Shown here in pieces: positions 34,689-44,907 of a stretch of DNA of 64,000 bases. The notes under the pieces are model-generated. The model saw only the letters and a list, made by a program, of their open reading frames with translations, ran no database searches and had not been told where the DNA came from. The DNA is taken from the NCBI GenBank assembly GCA_913057725.1, contig CAJXOS010000001.1, positions 1-64,000 of the forward strand, in the 5' to 3' direction. The translations under genes were made by a program, and so were the position numbers. Positions within the stretch are counted from its first letter, which is position 1, and each line of letters begins with the position of its first letter. Source of the DNA: an uncultured Lewinella sp. GTDB lineage: Bacteria; Bacteroidota; Bacteroidia; Chitinophagales; Saprospiraceae.

Positions 34689-37277
34689 ATGAATCGATTA
34701 TTAGCATTAGCCACTATCCTTTTCCTCTCGGCATGCGGTACCCCAAGGGTTGCTACGATTGAGGAACCACTCGAAATTGAAGAGCGTCAGCTCGACACCT
34801 TAGTCATCACCGCTCCCGCGATTACTGACGAAGAGAAGGAAGAAGAGGAAGACTACCAGCTCCCTGTCTACAATGCTAGCCATACACAGACAATTGATCT
34901 CATCCACACAAAGCTAGAACTCGCTTTCGACTGGTCAGAAGAACAAGTCATCGGTTTGGCTACTTTGCAATTGCGTCCGTACTTCTATCCAATTAGTGAT
35001 TTCATCTTGGATGCTAAGAACATGAAGTTCAATAGTATTCAGCTAGAAGATGGAACAGCGTTGGAATATGAGAACAATGGCGTTCAAGTTGAGATCATGC
35101 TTCCTCGCACTTATACTCGCGACGAAGAAATTACACTGTTAATTGATTATTTAGCTACGCCTCGCGCTGATGGTGGCAGTGACGCTATCACCTCCGATAA
35201 GGGTCTTTTCTTCATTAACCCACGAGGTGAAGAAGGAACAAAACCTCAACAGATCTGGACTCAAGGTGAGACAGAAAACAACTCACGTTGGTTTCCTACA
35301 GTAGACAAACCTAATGAGCGTTGCACCCAAGAGATGTACGTGACGGTTGAAGATCGTTTCGCAACCTTGTCTAACGGTCTACTCATTTCTTCAGAAGACA
35401 ATGAAGATGGCACCCGGACTGACTATTGGAAAATGGATGAGCCACATGCACCATATCTGTTCATGTTGGCTATTGGTGAATTTGCAATAGTAGAGGATAC
35501 ACCTTATAAAGGTAAGCCTGTAAACTACTACGTGGAACCAGAATATGAAGAGCACGCAAAGGCGATTTACCCACATACTCCAGAGATGCTTTCTTTCTTC
35601 TCTGATGTAACTGGCGTAGACTACCCGTGGTCGAAATATTCTCAGGTGGTAGTACGCGACTACGTGTCTGGGGCCATGGAAAATACGACGGGAGTTATCT
35701 TCGGCGAATTCATGCAACATACTGAGCGTGAATTGATTGACGTACTTATTAACGACAAGATCGTTGCTCACGAAATGTTCCACCATTGGTTTGGTGATTA
35801 TGTTACTTGTGAGAGCTGGGCCAACTTGACCTTAAATGAAGGCTTTGCCAACTACAGTGAATATTTGTGGTTGGAACACCATTATGGTCGTGACGAAGCG
35901 GACCAACATATGATGGAAGAGTGGCAAGGTTATCTTGGTTCCATTCGCAATGGCGGTGCACACCCTCTTATTCATTATGGCTATGATGATAAGGAAGATA
36001 TGTTTGATGCCCACAGCTATAACAAGGGAGGGTCAGCACTACATATGCTTCGCAAAATCATTGGTGATGATGCTTTCTTTGCTGGTTTCGAACGCTACTT
36101 AGTCGACAACGCATTGTCGGCAGTTGAAGTTGATGAGCTTCGTATGGCATATGAAGAGGTCACTGGCCAAGATCTTCAGTGGTTCTTTGACCAGTGGTAC
36201 ATGAGTGAAGGGCATCCATATATTGAACTCAATTATGATTACGATGCGGATAGCAAAGAGGCTATCATCATGGTTGAGCAAACCCAAGATGGCCGGTCTA
36301 TGCCGCCGATCTTTCAGTTGCCAACTAGCGTAGATATCTATTTTACAGGTAAAGCGGAGCCTGTCCGTCATGAGGTATTCGTGAACCAACGCAAACAAGA
36401 AATTCGGCTACCAGCTAGTTCCGAACCAGCTCTCATGATCTTCGATCCCGAGCGTAGCATTCTTGCTCAATGGGATGATAACAAAACCCATGAGCAACTA
36501 GCATATCAACTAAAGCATGCACCACGATTCTTGGATCGTTTCCAAGCCGTTAATGGTCTGGATGCTGAAGCTGAAGATTATCTAGAATTGGTAGAACTAG
36601 CATTGAAAGACCCATTCTATGGTATCCGTTCTGCTGGCTTAAGCAACTTGCCTTCTGAAGATCTACCAGAAAGCCTTACCAATACCATTGCCAATATTGC
36701 CGAAAACGATGAGCACTCGGAGGTAAGATCAATCGCACTTATGGTGCTTGCAGAAATGGCTTACCCCGGTGTCGATGCCCTGGCACAAAAAGCCTTAGAA
36801 GCAGAACCATACCCTGTAGTGGGTACGGGTTTGGATGTCCTCTATATGAGAAGTCCCGAATTGGCACTGGATGCAGCTAATCAATTAGCCGATGAAACTA
36901 ATACTGATATTGTAGAAGTGATCGGTTCTATTTATGCCGATACTGGAGATGCAGAATACCTCCCGTACTTCACTAAGAGTTTAGAGTCATTGGATGGCTT
37001 TGCTGCTATTTCTTTTTACGAAAGTTATGGTGTATTGCTATTGGAGGTCAAAGGTGACTACTTAAATAAAGGTGTAAAGCAATTGCGCACCATTGGGGTT
37101 GATCAAGGGCAATCACCTTGGTGTCGACTTTCATCAATCAAGACTTTGAGTGAAGTAGCAGGTGAGCTTTCTGAGGAAACAGAATCTGACCAGATTACAA
37201 GAATTCAAGAAGCGATTGACGCTATCAAGGCTGCCGAAACCAATCCGCAATTGAAAGGCATCTACCAACAGTTCTAA
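34689..37277 (+). CDS. M1-family aminopeptidase, lipoprotein
   Basis: 862 aa. The lipobox FLSAC after a short signal peptide anchors it in an envelope membrane; the tracked upstream start would spoil this, so ATG 34689 is used. The N-terminal beta-domain is followed by the substrate motif SGAMENT and the gluzincin zinc site HEMFHHWFGDYVTCESWANLTLNEGFANYSEY (HExxH-18-E). Residues beyond about 600 form HEAT-like helical repeats (FYGIRSAGLSNLPSEDLPESL, HSEVRSIALMVLAEMAYPGV). It removes N-terminal residues from peptides, probably outside the inner membrane. A strong terminator follows. Confidence 0.92.
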   Translation: MNRLLALATILFLSACGTPRVATIEEPLEIEERQLDTLVITAPAITDEEKEEEEDYQLPVYNASHTQTIDLIHTKLELAFDWSEEQVIGLATLQLRPYFYPISDFILDAKNMKFNSIQLEDGTALEYENNGVQVEIMLPRTYTRDEEITLLIDYLATPRADGGSDAITSDKGLFFINPRGEEGTKPQQIWTQGETENNSRWFPTVDKPNERCTQEMYVTVEDRFATLSNGLLISSEDNEDGTRTDYWKMDEPHAPYLFMLAIGEFAIVEDTPYKGKPVNYYVEPEYEEHAKAIYPHTPEMLSFFSDVTGVDYPWSKYSQVVVRDYVSGAMENTTGVIFGEFMQHTERELIDVLINDKIVAHEMFHHWFGDYVTCESWANLTLNEGFANYSEYLWLEHHYGRDEADQHMMEEWQGYLGSIRNGGAHPLIHYGYDDKEDMFDAHSYNKGGSALHMLRKIIGDDAFFAGFERYLVDNALSAVEVDELRMAYEEVTGQDLQWFFDQWYMSEGHPYIELNYDYDADSKEAIIMVEQTQDGRSMPPIFQLPTSVDIYFTGKAEPVRHEVFVNQRKQEIRLPASSEPALMIFDPERSILAQWDDNKTHEQLAYQLKHAPRFLDRFQAVNGLDAEAEDYLELVELALKDPFYGIRSAGLSNLPSEDLPESLTNTIANIAENDEHSEVRSIALMVLAEMAYPGVDALAQKALEAEPYPVVGTGLDVLYMRSPELALDAANQLADETNTDIVEVIGSIYADTGDAEYLPYFTKSLESLDGFAAISFYESYGVLLLEVKGDYLNKGVKQLRTIGVDQGQSPWCRLSSIKTLSEVAGELSEETESDQITRIQEAIDAIKAAETNPQLKGIYQQF

Positions 37278-37297
37278 ACAACCGAAAGTAGAAATAG

Positions 37298-37340
37298 AAG
37301 AGCGGCCTGGTTCCAAGATGTGAATCAGGCCGCTCTTTCA
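37298..37340 (+). terminator. intrinsic terminator after the M1 aminopeptidase
   Basis: A perfect 12-bp inverted repeat AAGAGCGGCCTG / CAGGCCGCTCTT with a 16-nt loop, then TTTCATTTT. Confidence 0.88.
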
Positions 37341-37518
37341 TTTTATGTAATCGTATAAATTGCAGGTTACTCGTCGGAATTACTGTAGATATTTCTGCTT
37401 TTCAAGACACACAGGAGTGCTCATTTTTAGATACATTTATCGCTTCATTTTTTTAGGTCACTGCTAGTTCTTTTCCCTAACCCATTGTAGTGATTCGCTG
37501 GGTAAAAATCATAATATT

Positions 37519-39978
37519 ATGAAAGTGCTGAAATTCGGCGGCTCGTCTGTAGCCAAACCGGAGCGTATACGCGCTATTGTGGAAATACTTAACTCGTATT
37601 ACGCTGATGGAGAACACTTTACAGTAGTATTCTCTGCTTTTGGTGGCGTAACAGATATGCTCATTGAAATGAGTGAGCTAGCAGCAAAAGGGGAAGAAGA
37701 TTATCAAAATCTCTTTGACGCCTTTAGTGAGCGGCATACCCTGGCTGTCAAAGACTTACTCTCTGAGGAATATCAAAAAGAAGTACTTCCGCAACTAGAT
37801 CGCAATCACGAAGTTTTGCGAAACCTGCTGCACGGCATCTATCTTGTTCGGGAAGCATCACCTCGGACAATGGATTATGTCCTCAGCTTTGGTGAACGTA
37901 ATTCAGCTTTCATCATTTCATATGTCTTGCGCCAGGCAGGTATCAAAGCTGCTTATCTAGACGCACGAAAGGTGATCAAGACTGACAAGCAATTCAATTC
38001 AGCCAAGGTTGATTTCGATGTAACGTATGATAAGATCCATACCTACTATACTGAGCATCCAGAGATACAAATCGTCACTGGATTTATTGCTTCTGCAAAG
38101 GGTGGATTAACGACTACTTTAGGTCGGGGAGGTTCGGACTATACGGCTTCTCTTTTAGCTGCTGGCCTGGGTGCAAAAGTTATCGAGATCTGGACAGATG
38201 TAGATGGAGTACTTACAGCTGACCCTCGAAAGGTGAAGAAAGCTTTTACGATTGAAAACATGACCTATGCAGAGGCCATGGAAATGTCGCACTTCGGAGC
38301 TAAGGTTATTTATCCACCAACCTTACAGCCTGCCTTAAAGAAGCAGATTCCTCTTTATATAAAGAATACCTTTAACCCGAATTACCGGGGTACCTATATT
38401 TCTGGACAGTCAGATCCGGAAGGGACTCCTGTTAAGGGTATTTCTTCTATTGGTGACGTAGCATTGCTCACCCTTTCCGGTAGCGGTCTTTTTGGTGTTC
38501 ACGGAATTGCTGCTCGCCTATTCAGCTCCCTTGCTCAGGCAGAGATCAACATAATTTTGATTACCCAAGGTTCAAGTGAGCACGCAATTAGCTTTGCCAT
38601 TCAACCCAAGTTTGCGAAGAAAGCAAAGCGTTATGTCGAAGAGGCATTTCAGTACGAAATAGATCGGGGAGTAGTAGATCCTATTAAGATAGAGGAAGAC
38701 TTATCGGTAGTTGCCATTATCGGTGAAAACATGCGTTATCGCACCGGCATCTCCGGACGACTCTTTCAAGCATTAGGTAAGAATGGTATCAATATTATTG
38801 CCATTGCCCAAGGGTCGAGTGAGTTGAACATATCTGTCGTCATTCCAAAGACCGACGAGACCAAAGCACTCAATGCTTTACATGAAGCCTTCTTCCTAAG
38901 CGACACCCAAGAGCTGCACGTATTTATGGTTGGTGTTGGCTTGATTGGTAGTACGCTATTAAAACAACTTAAAGAACAAACTGCCTTTCTATTAGAAAAG
39001 CGTTCATTAGAAATCAAGGTCGTTGGCTTAGCCAACACGAAGAAGATGATCTTTGACTCTGAAGGTATCGATCTTGATAATTGGAAAGAGAGTCTAGATC
39101 AATCAGAGCAGGTAAGTGACTTACCGATCTTTATTGCAGAGATGAAAAACCGGAATCTCACGAACAGTATCTTTATTGACAATACTGCAAACGAGACGGT
39201 AGCTAGCTATTATGAGTCCATCTTGGATCATAGTATTTCAGTATCGACGCCAAACAAGATTGCAACCTCTTCTTCATTCCTCCAATATCAACGTCTAAAA
39301 ACCATTGCCAACAAACGTGGGGTAGCCTTCAGGTATGAGACTAATGTTGGAGCTGGCTTACCTGTGATTTCCACACTCAATGACCTCATTGAAAGTGGAG
39401 ACCAAATCCTGGGAATAGAAGGAGTATTATCAGGTTCACTATCATTCATCTTTAATCAGTTTGATGGCAGCCGACCATTCAGTGAAATCGTGCAAGAAGC
39501 TAGAGAGCGGGGATATACTGAGCCTGATCCTAGAGTGGACTTAAGTGGTAAGGATGTACGTCGCAAGATCTTGATCCTGGCCCGGGAAGCTGGTTGGCCA
39601 CTTGAACAAGATGATGTAGAAATTGAATCCATTTTACCACAGGCAGTCCAGGAAGCATCTTCCGTTGAAGACTTCTTCACTCAACTAGCAGCACACGATG
39701 ATCATTTTGAGCAATTAAGATTAGAGGCAGAAAAAGCAAACAAGATGCTTCGGGTCATCGCTTCACTTGATGAAAACGGGAAAGCAAATATTCAATTGGC
39801 TGCCGTTGAAAATAGCAGTCCTTTCTATTTCTTAAGTGGCAGTGACAATATGATTGTATTCACTACAGGCAGATACAAGGACAGACCATTAGTCGTACGT
39901 GGTCCTGGTGCAGGAGCAGAAGTAACTGCAGCGGGAGTTTTTGCAGAGATCATTTCTATCGGTCAATTCCTACATTAA
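37519..39978 (+). CDS. thrA: bifunctional aspartate kinase / homoserine dehydrogenase
   Basis: An 819-aa fusion catalysing the first and third steps from aspartate to threonine. Residues 1-290 are the kinase (VLKFGGSSVAKPERIR, the TTLGRGGSDYTA motif). Two ACT domains at about 305-455 bind threonine for feedback control (TLSGSGLFGVHGIAARLFSSLAQAEINI and AIIGENMRYRTGISGRLFQALGKNGINI). Residues 460-819 are the dehydrogenase with NAD(P) motif VFMVGVGLIGSTLL and catalytic GVLSGSLSFIFN and KDVRRKILILAREAG segments. It starts the thrABC operon. No leader peptide rich in Thr codons was found. Confidence 0.97.
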   Translation: MKVLKFGGSSVAKPERIRAIVEILNSYYADGEHFTVVFSAFGGVTDMLIEMSELAAKGEEDYQNLFDAFSERHTLAVKDLLSEEYQKEVLPQLDRNHEVLRNLLHGIYLVREASPRTMDYVLSFGERNSAFIISYVLRQAGIKAAYLDARKVIKTDKQFNSAKVDFDVTYDKIHTYYTEHPEIQIVTGFIASAKGGLTTTLGRGGSDYTASLLAAGLGAKVIEIWTDVDGVLTADPRKVKKAFTIENMTYAEAMEMSHFGAKVIYPPTLQPALKKQIPLYIKNTFNPNYRGTYISGQSDPEGTPVKGISSIGDVALLTLSGSGLFGVHGIAARLFSSLAQAEINIILITQGSSEHAISFAIQPKFAKKAKRYVEEAFQYEIDRGVVDPIKIEEDLSVVAIIGENMRYRTGISGRLFQALGKNGINIIAIAQGSSELNISVVIPKTDETKALNALHEAFFLSDTQELHVFMVGVGLIGSTLLKQLKEQTAFLLEKRSLEIKVVGLANTKKMIFDSEGIDLDNWKESLDQSEQVSDLPIFIAEMKNRNLTNSIFIDNTANETVASYYESILDHSISVSTPNKIATSSSFLQYQRLKTIANKRGVAFRYETNVGAGLPVISTLNDLIESGDQILGIEGVLSGSLSFIFNQFDGSRPFSEIVQEARERGYTEPDPRVDLSGKDVRRKILILAREAGWPLEQDDVEIESILPQAVQEASSVEDFFTQLAAHDDHFEQLRLEAEKANKMLRVIASLDENGKANIQLAAVENSSPFYFLSGSDNMIVFTTGRYKDRPLVVRGPGAGAEVTAAGVFAEIISIGQFLH

Positions 39979-40014
39979 CAGTAAAACTACTATAAAAGAT
40001 GGTAAAACTCCGAA

Positions 40015-40956
40015 ATGAAAATACTCAATGAAGTTCGTGTCTTTGCCCCAGCTACTGTAGCCAATGTAGCCGTGGGGTTTGACATTCTGGGTTTTGCGTT
40101 CCATGGACCGGGAGATGAAGTTGTTCTTAGACGTTCGACACAAGCGGGCTTAAAGATCACGACCATCACAGGAACAGGGGACAAGAAACTTCCACTGGAG
40201 CCAGAACGAAATACCGCTGGTTTTGCAGCACTAGGATTGCTTCGTCATCTTGGTCAAGAAGATCTGGGGCTGGAGATGGAGATACATAAAAAAATGCCTT
40301 TTGGCAGTGGTTTAGGATCAAGTGCGGCCAGTGCTGCTGCGGGAGTTTTTGCAGCGAACACACTACTAGGATCACCTCTTTCAAAAGAAGAACTCTTGCC
40401 ATTTGCAGTTGCGGGTGAAGAGATTGCTGATGGTGCATACCATGCTGACAATGTTGGACCTGCTTTGTTAGGAGGTATCCTTTTTATTCGTGAAAACAAA
40501 ACGCTTGATGTACATAAACTGCCTGTACCTGAAGAACTACATGTAGCCGTAGTATATCCACACATTGAAGTTCTAACTAAAGATGCGAGGGCAGTACTTA
40601 GTAATCAATTAGAGCTATCTCAGCATATCCAGCAGAATGGAAACCTCGGGGCATTGATCATCGGCTTGTATGAAAACAATTATGACTTAATAGGCAGAGC
40701 CTTAGAGGATGTTATTATTGAGCCTCAGCGAGCTCAGCTCATCTCGGGTTTTGCCGATGTAAAAGCTTCCGCTATTACTCAAGGTGCATTGGGTGCGAGT
40801 ATCTCCGGTGCTGGCCCAAGTGTATTTGCCTTATGTAGAGGAGAAGCTACCGCCAAGCATGTAGCTCAAGAAATGAAATCTGCATTCCAGAAATATGGTA
40901 TAATGAGTGACGGATACGCATCGCCCATTAATACCGCGGGCGCCATTCAAATGTAA
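40015..40956 (+). CDS. thrB: homoserine kinase
   Basis: A 313-aa GHMP kinase that phosphorylates homoserine. The N-terminal VFAPATVANVAVGFDILGFAF, the ATP-loop PFGSGLGSSAASAAAG and the C-terminal GASISGAGPSVFALC are diagnostic. It lies 36 bp after thrA and 35 bp before thrC, in pathway order. Confidence 0.97.
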   Translation: MKILNEVRVFAPATVANVAVGFDILGFAFHGPGDEVVLRRSTQAGLKITTITGTGDKKLPLEPERNTAGFAALGLLRHLGQEDLGLEMEIHKKMPFGSGLGSSAASAAAGVFAANTLLGSPLSKEELLPFAVAGEEIADGAYHADNVGPALLGGILFIRENKTLDVHKLPVPEELHVAVVYPHIEVLTKDARAVLSNQLELSQHIQQNGNLGALIIGLYENNYDLIGRALEDVIIEPQRAQLISGFADVKASAITQGALGASISGAGPSVFALCRGEATAKHVAQEMKSAFQKYGIMSDGYASPINTAGAIQM

Positions 40957-40991
40957 ACTTCTCCTCTACCCTATCTAAACAGACAATTATT

Positions 40992-42329
40992 ATGCAGCTA
41001 TATAGTACCAAAAACCTCGACCATAAAGTTGATCTCAAGAGAGCGGTCTTCGAAGGATTGCCTCCAGACAATGGCCTATACATGCCTGTCTCTATTCCAA
41101 AACTCCCTTCATCCTTCTTCGAAAAACTCCCAGATCTCAATATCACTGAGATAGGAATTGAAGTTTGCCGTTGCCTCTTAGGCGATACTATTGCGGAGAC
41201 AGACCTGCGAAACATAGTTGAAACAGCGATTAACTTCCCAGCACCGGTAATGCAGCTAGATGAGCAAAAGGCAATTTTGGAATTATTCCATGGCCCTTCT
41301 TTAGCTTTCAAAGATTTCGGTGCTCGATTTATGGCTCAATTGATGAGCTACTTCAACCAGGGAGAGGAACAAGATCTGACTATTCTAGTAGCAACTTCAG
41401 GTGATACTGGAGGTGCAGTTGCGGCAGGGTTCTACCAGACTCCAGGGATACGAGTGGTTATCCTCTACCCTTCTGGCAAAGTGAGTCCTTTACAAGAAAA
41501 GCAACTCACTACGCTTGGTCACAATATCACAGCACTGGAAGTAGATGGCACATTCGACGATTGCCAAGCCTTAGTCAAACAAGCTTTTCTTGACCAAGAT
41601 CTAAGGAGTAAGATTCGTATTAGTTCGGCTAATTCAATTAATATTTCTCGTCTGATTCCTCAATCATTCTACTATTTCGATGCCTATCGTCAAGTCATGG
41701 ACCAAGGCAAAAAGCTTGTCTTTTGCGTACCATCAGGTAACTTTGGCAATTTGACTGCAGGACTTTTAGCGCATAAAATGGGCTTACCTGTTCATCACTT
41801 CATTGCGGCCACTAACAGCAACGATGTAGTTCCAGCTTATTTACGAGAAGGAGATTACATCCCACGGCCTTCTGTTCGGACAATTTCTAATGCAATGGAC
41901 GTAGGCAATCCAAGTAATTTTGCTCGAATGATTGACCTTTTTAGTACTGCAAAAGGACGTGGTGTACCTACCGATAATGGTATATGGAAAGACATGAAAG
42001 GCATGATTTCAGGTTATGCCTTCGATGACCCTACCACCGAAAAGGCAGTGCAGTCTGTAAAAACAACTTACAACTACACTATCGATCCTCATGGTGCAGT
42101 GGGTTATTTGGCGCTAGATTCATATCAAGCGGATCATCCAGACACCCTTGGACTCATTTTGGAAACGGCTCACCCAGCCAAATTCCGAGAAGATATGGAG
42201 CGCATAATGGATGGTCCAATCCACATTCCAGAACGTCTTGCCGCCATCGAAAACGACATAAAGGTATCCGTGAAGATGGGAATTGGGTATAAAGAATTCT
42301 CTTCCTGGCTAAAGGACAACCTTCTCTAA
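40992..42329 (+). CDS. thrC: threonine synthase
   Basis: A 445-aa PLP enzyme converting O-phosphohomoserine to threonine. The N-terminus YSTKNLDHKVDLKRAVFEGLPPDNGLYMP, the PLP lysine in GPSLAFKDFGARF, the phosphate-binding TSGDTGGAVAAGF and SANSINISRLIPQS are typical of the class with thrC of E. coli. It ends the thrABC operon at a strong terminator; two parS sites follow immediately. Confidence 0.97.
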   Translation: MQLYSTKNLDHKVDLKRAVFEGLPPDNGLYMPVSIPKLPSSFFEKLPDLNITEIGIEVCRCLLGDTIAETDLRNIVETAINFPAPVMQLDEQKAILELFHGPSLAFKDFGARFMAQLMSYFNQGEEQDLTILVATSGDTGGAVAAGFYQTPGIRVVILYPSGKVSPLQEKQLTTLGHNITALEVDGTFDDCQALVKQAFLDQDLRSKIRISSANSINISRLIPQSFYYFDAYRQVMDQGKKLVFCVPSGNFGNLTAGLLAHKMGLPVHHFIAATNSNDVVPAYLREGDYIPRPSVRTISNAMDVGNPSNFARMIDLFSTAKGRGVPTDNGIWKDMKGMISGYAFDDPTTEKAVQSVKTTYNYTIDPHGAVGYLALDSYQADHPDTLGLILETAHPAKFREDMERIMDGPIHIPERLAAIENDIKVSVKMGIGYKEFSSWLKDNLL

Positions 42330-42350
42330 GAAAGAAAAAACGCTTGATCT

Positions 42351-42382
42351 AAAGCCCCTGTTACTTGGTAGCAGGGGCTTTT
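42351..42382 (+). terminator. intrinsic terminator of the thrABC operon
   Basis: A perfect 10-bp inverted repeat AAAGCCCCTG / CAGGGGCTTT with an 11-nt loop and a short T-run, 20 bp after the thrC stop. Confidence 0.88.
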
Positions 42383-42389
42383 CTTATGA

Positions 42390-42405
42390 TGTTCCACGTG
42401 GAACA
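42390..42405. other. parS site 1 (ParB-binding centromere site)
   Basis: TGTTCCACGTGGAACA is a perfect 16-bp palindrome identical to the form of parS known from Pseudomonas and close to the Bacillus consensus TGTTTCACGTGAAACA. It is intergenic, immediately after the thrC terminator. Confidence 0.88.
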
Positions 42406-42481
42406 TTAGGCACAAAAAAGCCGTTTTTATGTAAACATTTGCCCCCCTTTTTCACTTCTTATTACACTAATTTCAGTGCAA

Positions 42482-42497
42482 TGTTCCACGTGGAACA
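42482..42497. other. parS site 2 (ParB-binding centromere site)
   Basis: A second identical TGTTCCACGTGGAACA, 92 bp from the first, in the same intergenic region and 50 bp before the M1 peptidase start. Two exact 16-mers this close cannot be chance. It could also lie over the peptidase promoter. Confidence 0.88.
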
Positions 42498-42548
42498 CGC
42501 ACATGCTTGTGCAATTTATCACCTTTGTGCTTGTCAAAAAACGCTACC

Positions 42549-44885
42549 ATGAGTCTTAAAAAACTTTCCTTCTTCAGCTTCATTGCGCTACTTGGGCTTA
42601 CACTATCTGCCCAAGATAAGCGCTACAATCACAGCAAGTTTAAACAACTTCAGTACGAACTATCAACTCCAAATGTATACCGGACTGCCTCTGGTGCACC
42701 AGGTCATATGTACTGGCAACAGCAAGCAGACTATGTAATTTCCGTCGAACTGGACGATGAAAACCAGCGCATCTCCGGAGACGAGACCATCACATACCAT
42801 AACAACTCACCAGACGCACTGTCCTTTTTATGGGTTCAACTCGATCAAAACATGCGAGCGAAGGACTCTGACACCTATAAGGTGCGGACCAATAGCATTG
42901 ATGATCGCATGTCATTGCGTGGCATCAATGGTCTTGAACCATGGTTTGACGGTGGCTTCAAACTTGAACATGTGAGAGATGGGTCGAATAGTCCCCTCCC
43001 CTATACCATCGTAAAAACCATGATGCGCATTGATTTACCCGAGCCATTAAAGGCCGGAGAAAAGACTACTTTGAAAATTAAGTGGTCTTATAATATCAAT
43101 GATCGTATGAAAATCGGTGGACGTTCAGGTTTTGAATACTTCGAAGAAGACGATAATTACCTATATACTATAGCTCAGTTCTTCCCAAGAATGGCTGTAT
43201 ACAGTGATAATGAGGGATGGCAAAACAAGCAATTCCTAGGTAGCGGTGAATTCACTTTGCCTTTCGGAAACTACGATGTAAAGATCACTGTACCTTCTGA
43301 TCACAAAGTTGCATCAACCGGAGTACTACAAAATCCAAAGGATGTACTCTCTAAAGAAGAGCAAGATCGATTCGCAGAAGCAAAGAAAGCTAGAGAAGAA
43401 CCCGTAATTATTGTTACGGAAGAAGAAGCAATTGCTAACGAAAAAGAGAAAGCTACCACTACTAGCACCTGGCACTTTAAAGCAGAGAATGTACGTGACT
43501 TCGCTTTTGCATCTTCTCGGAAATTTATCTGGGATGCGATGGGGGTAGATCAAGAAGATGGTTCAGTAGTATTGGCAATGTCAATGTACCCTAAGGAAGG
43601 TAATCCACTTTGGGAACAATACTCAACTAAAGCAGTAGCACATACACTAAAGTGGTACAGCCATTATACCTTCCCCTACCCTTACCCAGTTGCATGGTCT
43701 ATTCACGCTGCTCGTATAGGTATGGAGTACCCAATGATTTGCTTCAACTTCGGACGTCCTGAGAAAGATGGAACTTACTCTCAACGGACTAAGTATGGTA
43801 TGATTGGTGTAATCATTCACGAAGTAGGCCACAACTATTTCCCAATGATTGTAAACTCTGATGAGCGCCAATGGACCTGGATGGATGAAGGGCTGAACTC
43901 ATTCTTGCAGTACCTTACCGAGCAACAGTGGGAACGTGACTACCCTAGTCGCCGTGGTCCAGCAAAGAATATTGTATCATACATGAGTGGTGATAAAGAT
44001 GGCATTGTACCAATTATGACCAACTCTGAATCTGTTCTTCAGTTTGGAAACAATGCTTATGGTAAGCCAGCAACAGCATTGAATATTCTTCGGGAGACAG
44101 TCATGGGTCGTGAGCTCTTTGATTATGCCTTTAAAGAATATTCAAATCGTTGGATGTTCAAGCATCCTTCTCCAGATGATTTCTTCCGCACGATGGAAGA
44201 TGCTTCAGCAGTAGATCTTGATTGGTTCTGGCGTGGATGGTTTTTCACCAATGATCATGTAGACATTGCTTTGAGTGATGTCAAGTGGTACCAAATCAGT
44301 ACTAACGATCCTGATGTAGAAAATGCCTTGGCTCGTCAGAAAGAAGAGGAAGACCCTCGCCGCATTGGTAGTATTCGTAATGAGGAGCAGATTGCACAAA
44401 CACAGGATGAGATTGATACAAGCCTTCGTGACTTCTATACAGAGTATGATCCACTGGAAGTAAGTGTTCTTGACCGACAAGATTATGAGCGTTTTGTCTC
44501 TTCTCTTTCCGATGATGAAAAAGCTGTACTAGAGGCAAACAAGAATTACTATGAACTCACCTTCGATAATGAAGGAGGTCTAGTAATGCCAATTCTTATC
44601 CAGTTGGAGTTCGTAGATGGTAGTACGGAAGATCACCATATCCCTGCTGAGATCTGGCGTCGTAACAATGACAGAGTAACTAAAGTTTTAGTTACAGATC
44701 GTGAAGTATCCTCTATTGTTATCGATCCATACCTAGAAACAGCTGACACAGATCGTAGTGACAACTACTTCCCTGCTCGCAGAGAATCAAACCGCTTTGA
44801 ACTTTACCGTCGCCAGAATTGGGGTGGTGGTGAAAACCCAATGCAACGTGCCCGCCGAGCAAAGGAAGCTCAGGGCTCAAACTAG
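42549..44885 (+). CDS. M1-family metallopeptidase, secreted
   Basis: 778 aa with a signal peptide ending LTLSAQ. The zinc site is HEVGHNYFPMIVNSDERQWTWMDEGLNSF (HExxH-18-E). The N-terminal beta-domain is that of M1 peptidases; a Glu/Lys-rich insert (about 268-305, EEPVIIVTEEEAIANEKEKA) interrupts it and is probably a surface loop. The canonical GxMEN motif reads IGMEYPM, a variant seen in Bacteroidota M1 paralogues. The ATG at 42549 gives the signal peptide; the tracked start lies upstream near parS site 2. It is unrelated in detail to the lipoprotein M1 at 34.7 kb. Confidence 0.9.
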   Translation: MSLKKLSFFSFIALLGLTLSAQDKRYNHSKFKQLQYELSTPNVYRTASGAPGHMYWQQQADYVISVELDDENQRISGDETITYHNNSPDALSFLWVQLDQNMRAKDSDTYKVRTNSIDDRMSLRGINGLEPWFDGGFKLEHVRDGSNSPLPYTIVKTMMRIDLPEPLKAGEKTTLKIKWSYNINDRMKIGGRSGFEYFEEDDNYLYTIAQFFPRMAVYSDNEGWQNKQFLGSGEFTLPFGNYDVKITVPSDHKVASTGVLQNPKDVLSKEEQDRFAEAKKAREEPVIIVTEEEAIANEKEKATTTSTWHFKAENVRDFAFASSRKFIWDAMGVDQEDGSVVLAMSMYPKEGNPLWEQYSTKAVAHTLKWYSHYTFPYPYPVAWSIHAARIGMEYPMICFNFGRPEKDGTYSQRTKYGMIGVIIHEVGHNYFPMIVNSDERQWTWMDEGLNSFLQYLTEQQWERDYPSRRGPAKNIVSYMSGDKDGIVPIMTNSESVLQFGNNAYGKPATALNILRETVMGRELFDYAFKEYSNRWMFKHPSPDDFFRTMEDASAVDLDWFWRGWFFTNDHVDIALSDVKWYQISTNDPDVENALARQKEEEDPRRIGSIRNEEQIAQTQDEIDTSLRDFYTEYDPLEVSVLDRQDYERFVSSLSDDEKAVLEANKNYYELTFDNEGGLVMPILIQLEFVDGSTEDHHIPAEIWRRNNDRVTKVLVTDREVSSIVIDPYLETADTDRSDNYFPARRESNRFELYRRQNWGGGENPMQRARRAKEAQGSN

Positions 44886-44907
44886 GAAATATTAGTTTGC
44901 AGTGAGT

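Noticed and set aside
37341-37518. Threonine attenuator or riboswitch before thrA
   Set aside because: No short frame rich in Thr/Ile codons and only a 5-bp dyad near the start; no recognised riboswitch fold.
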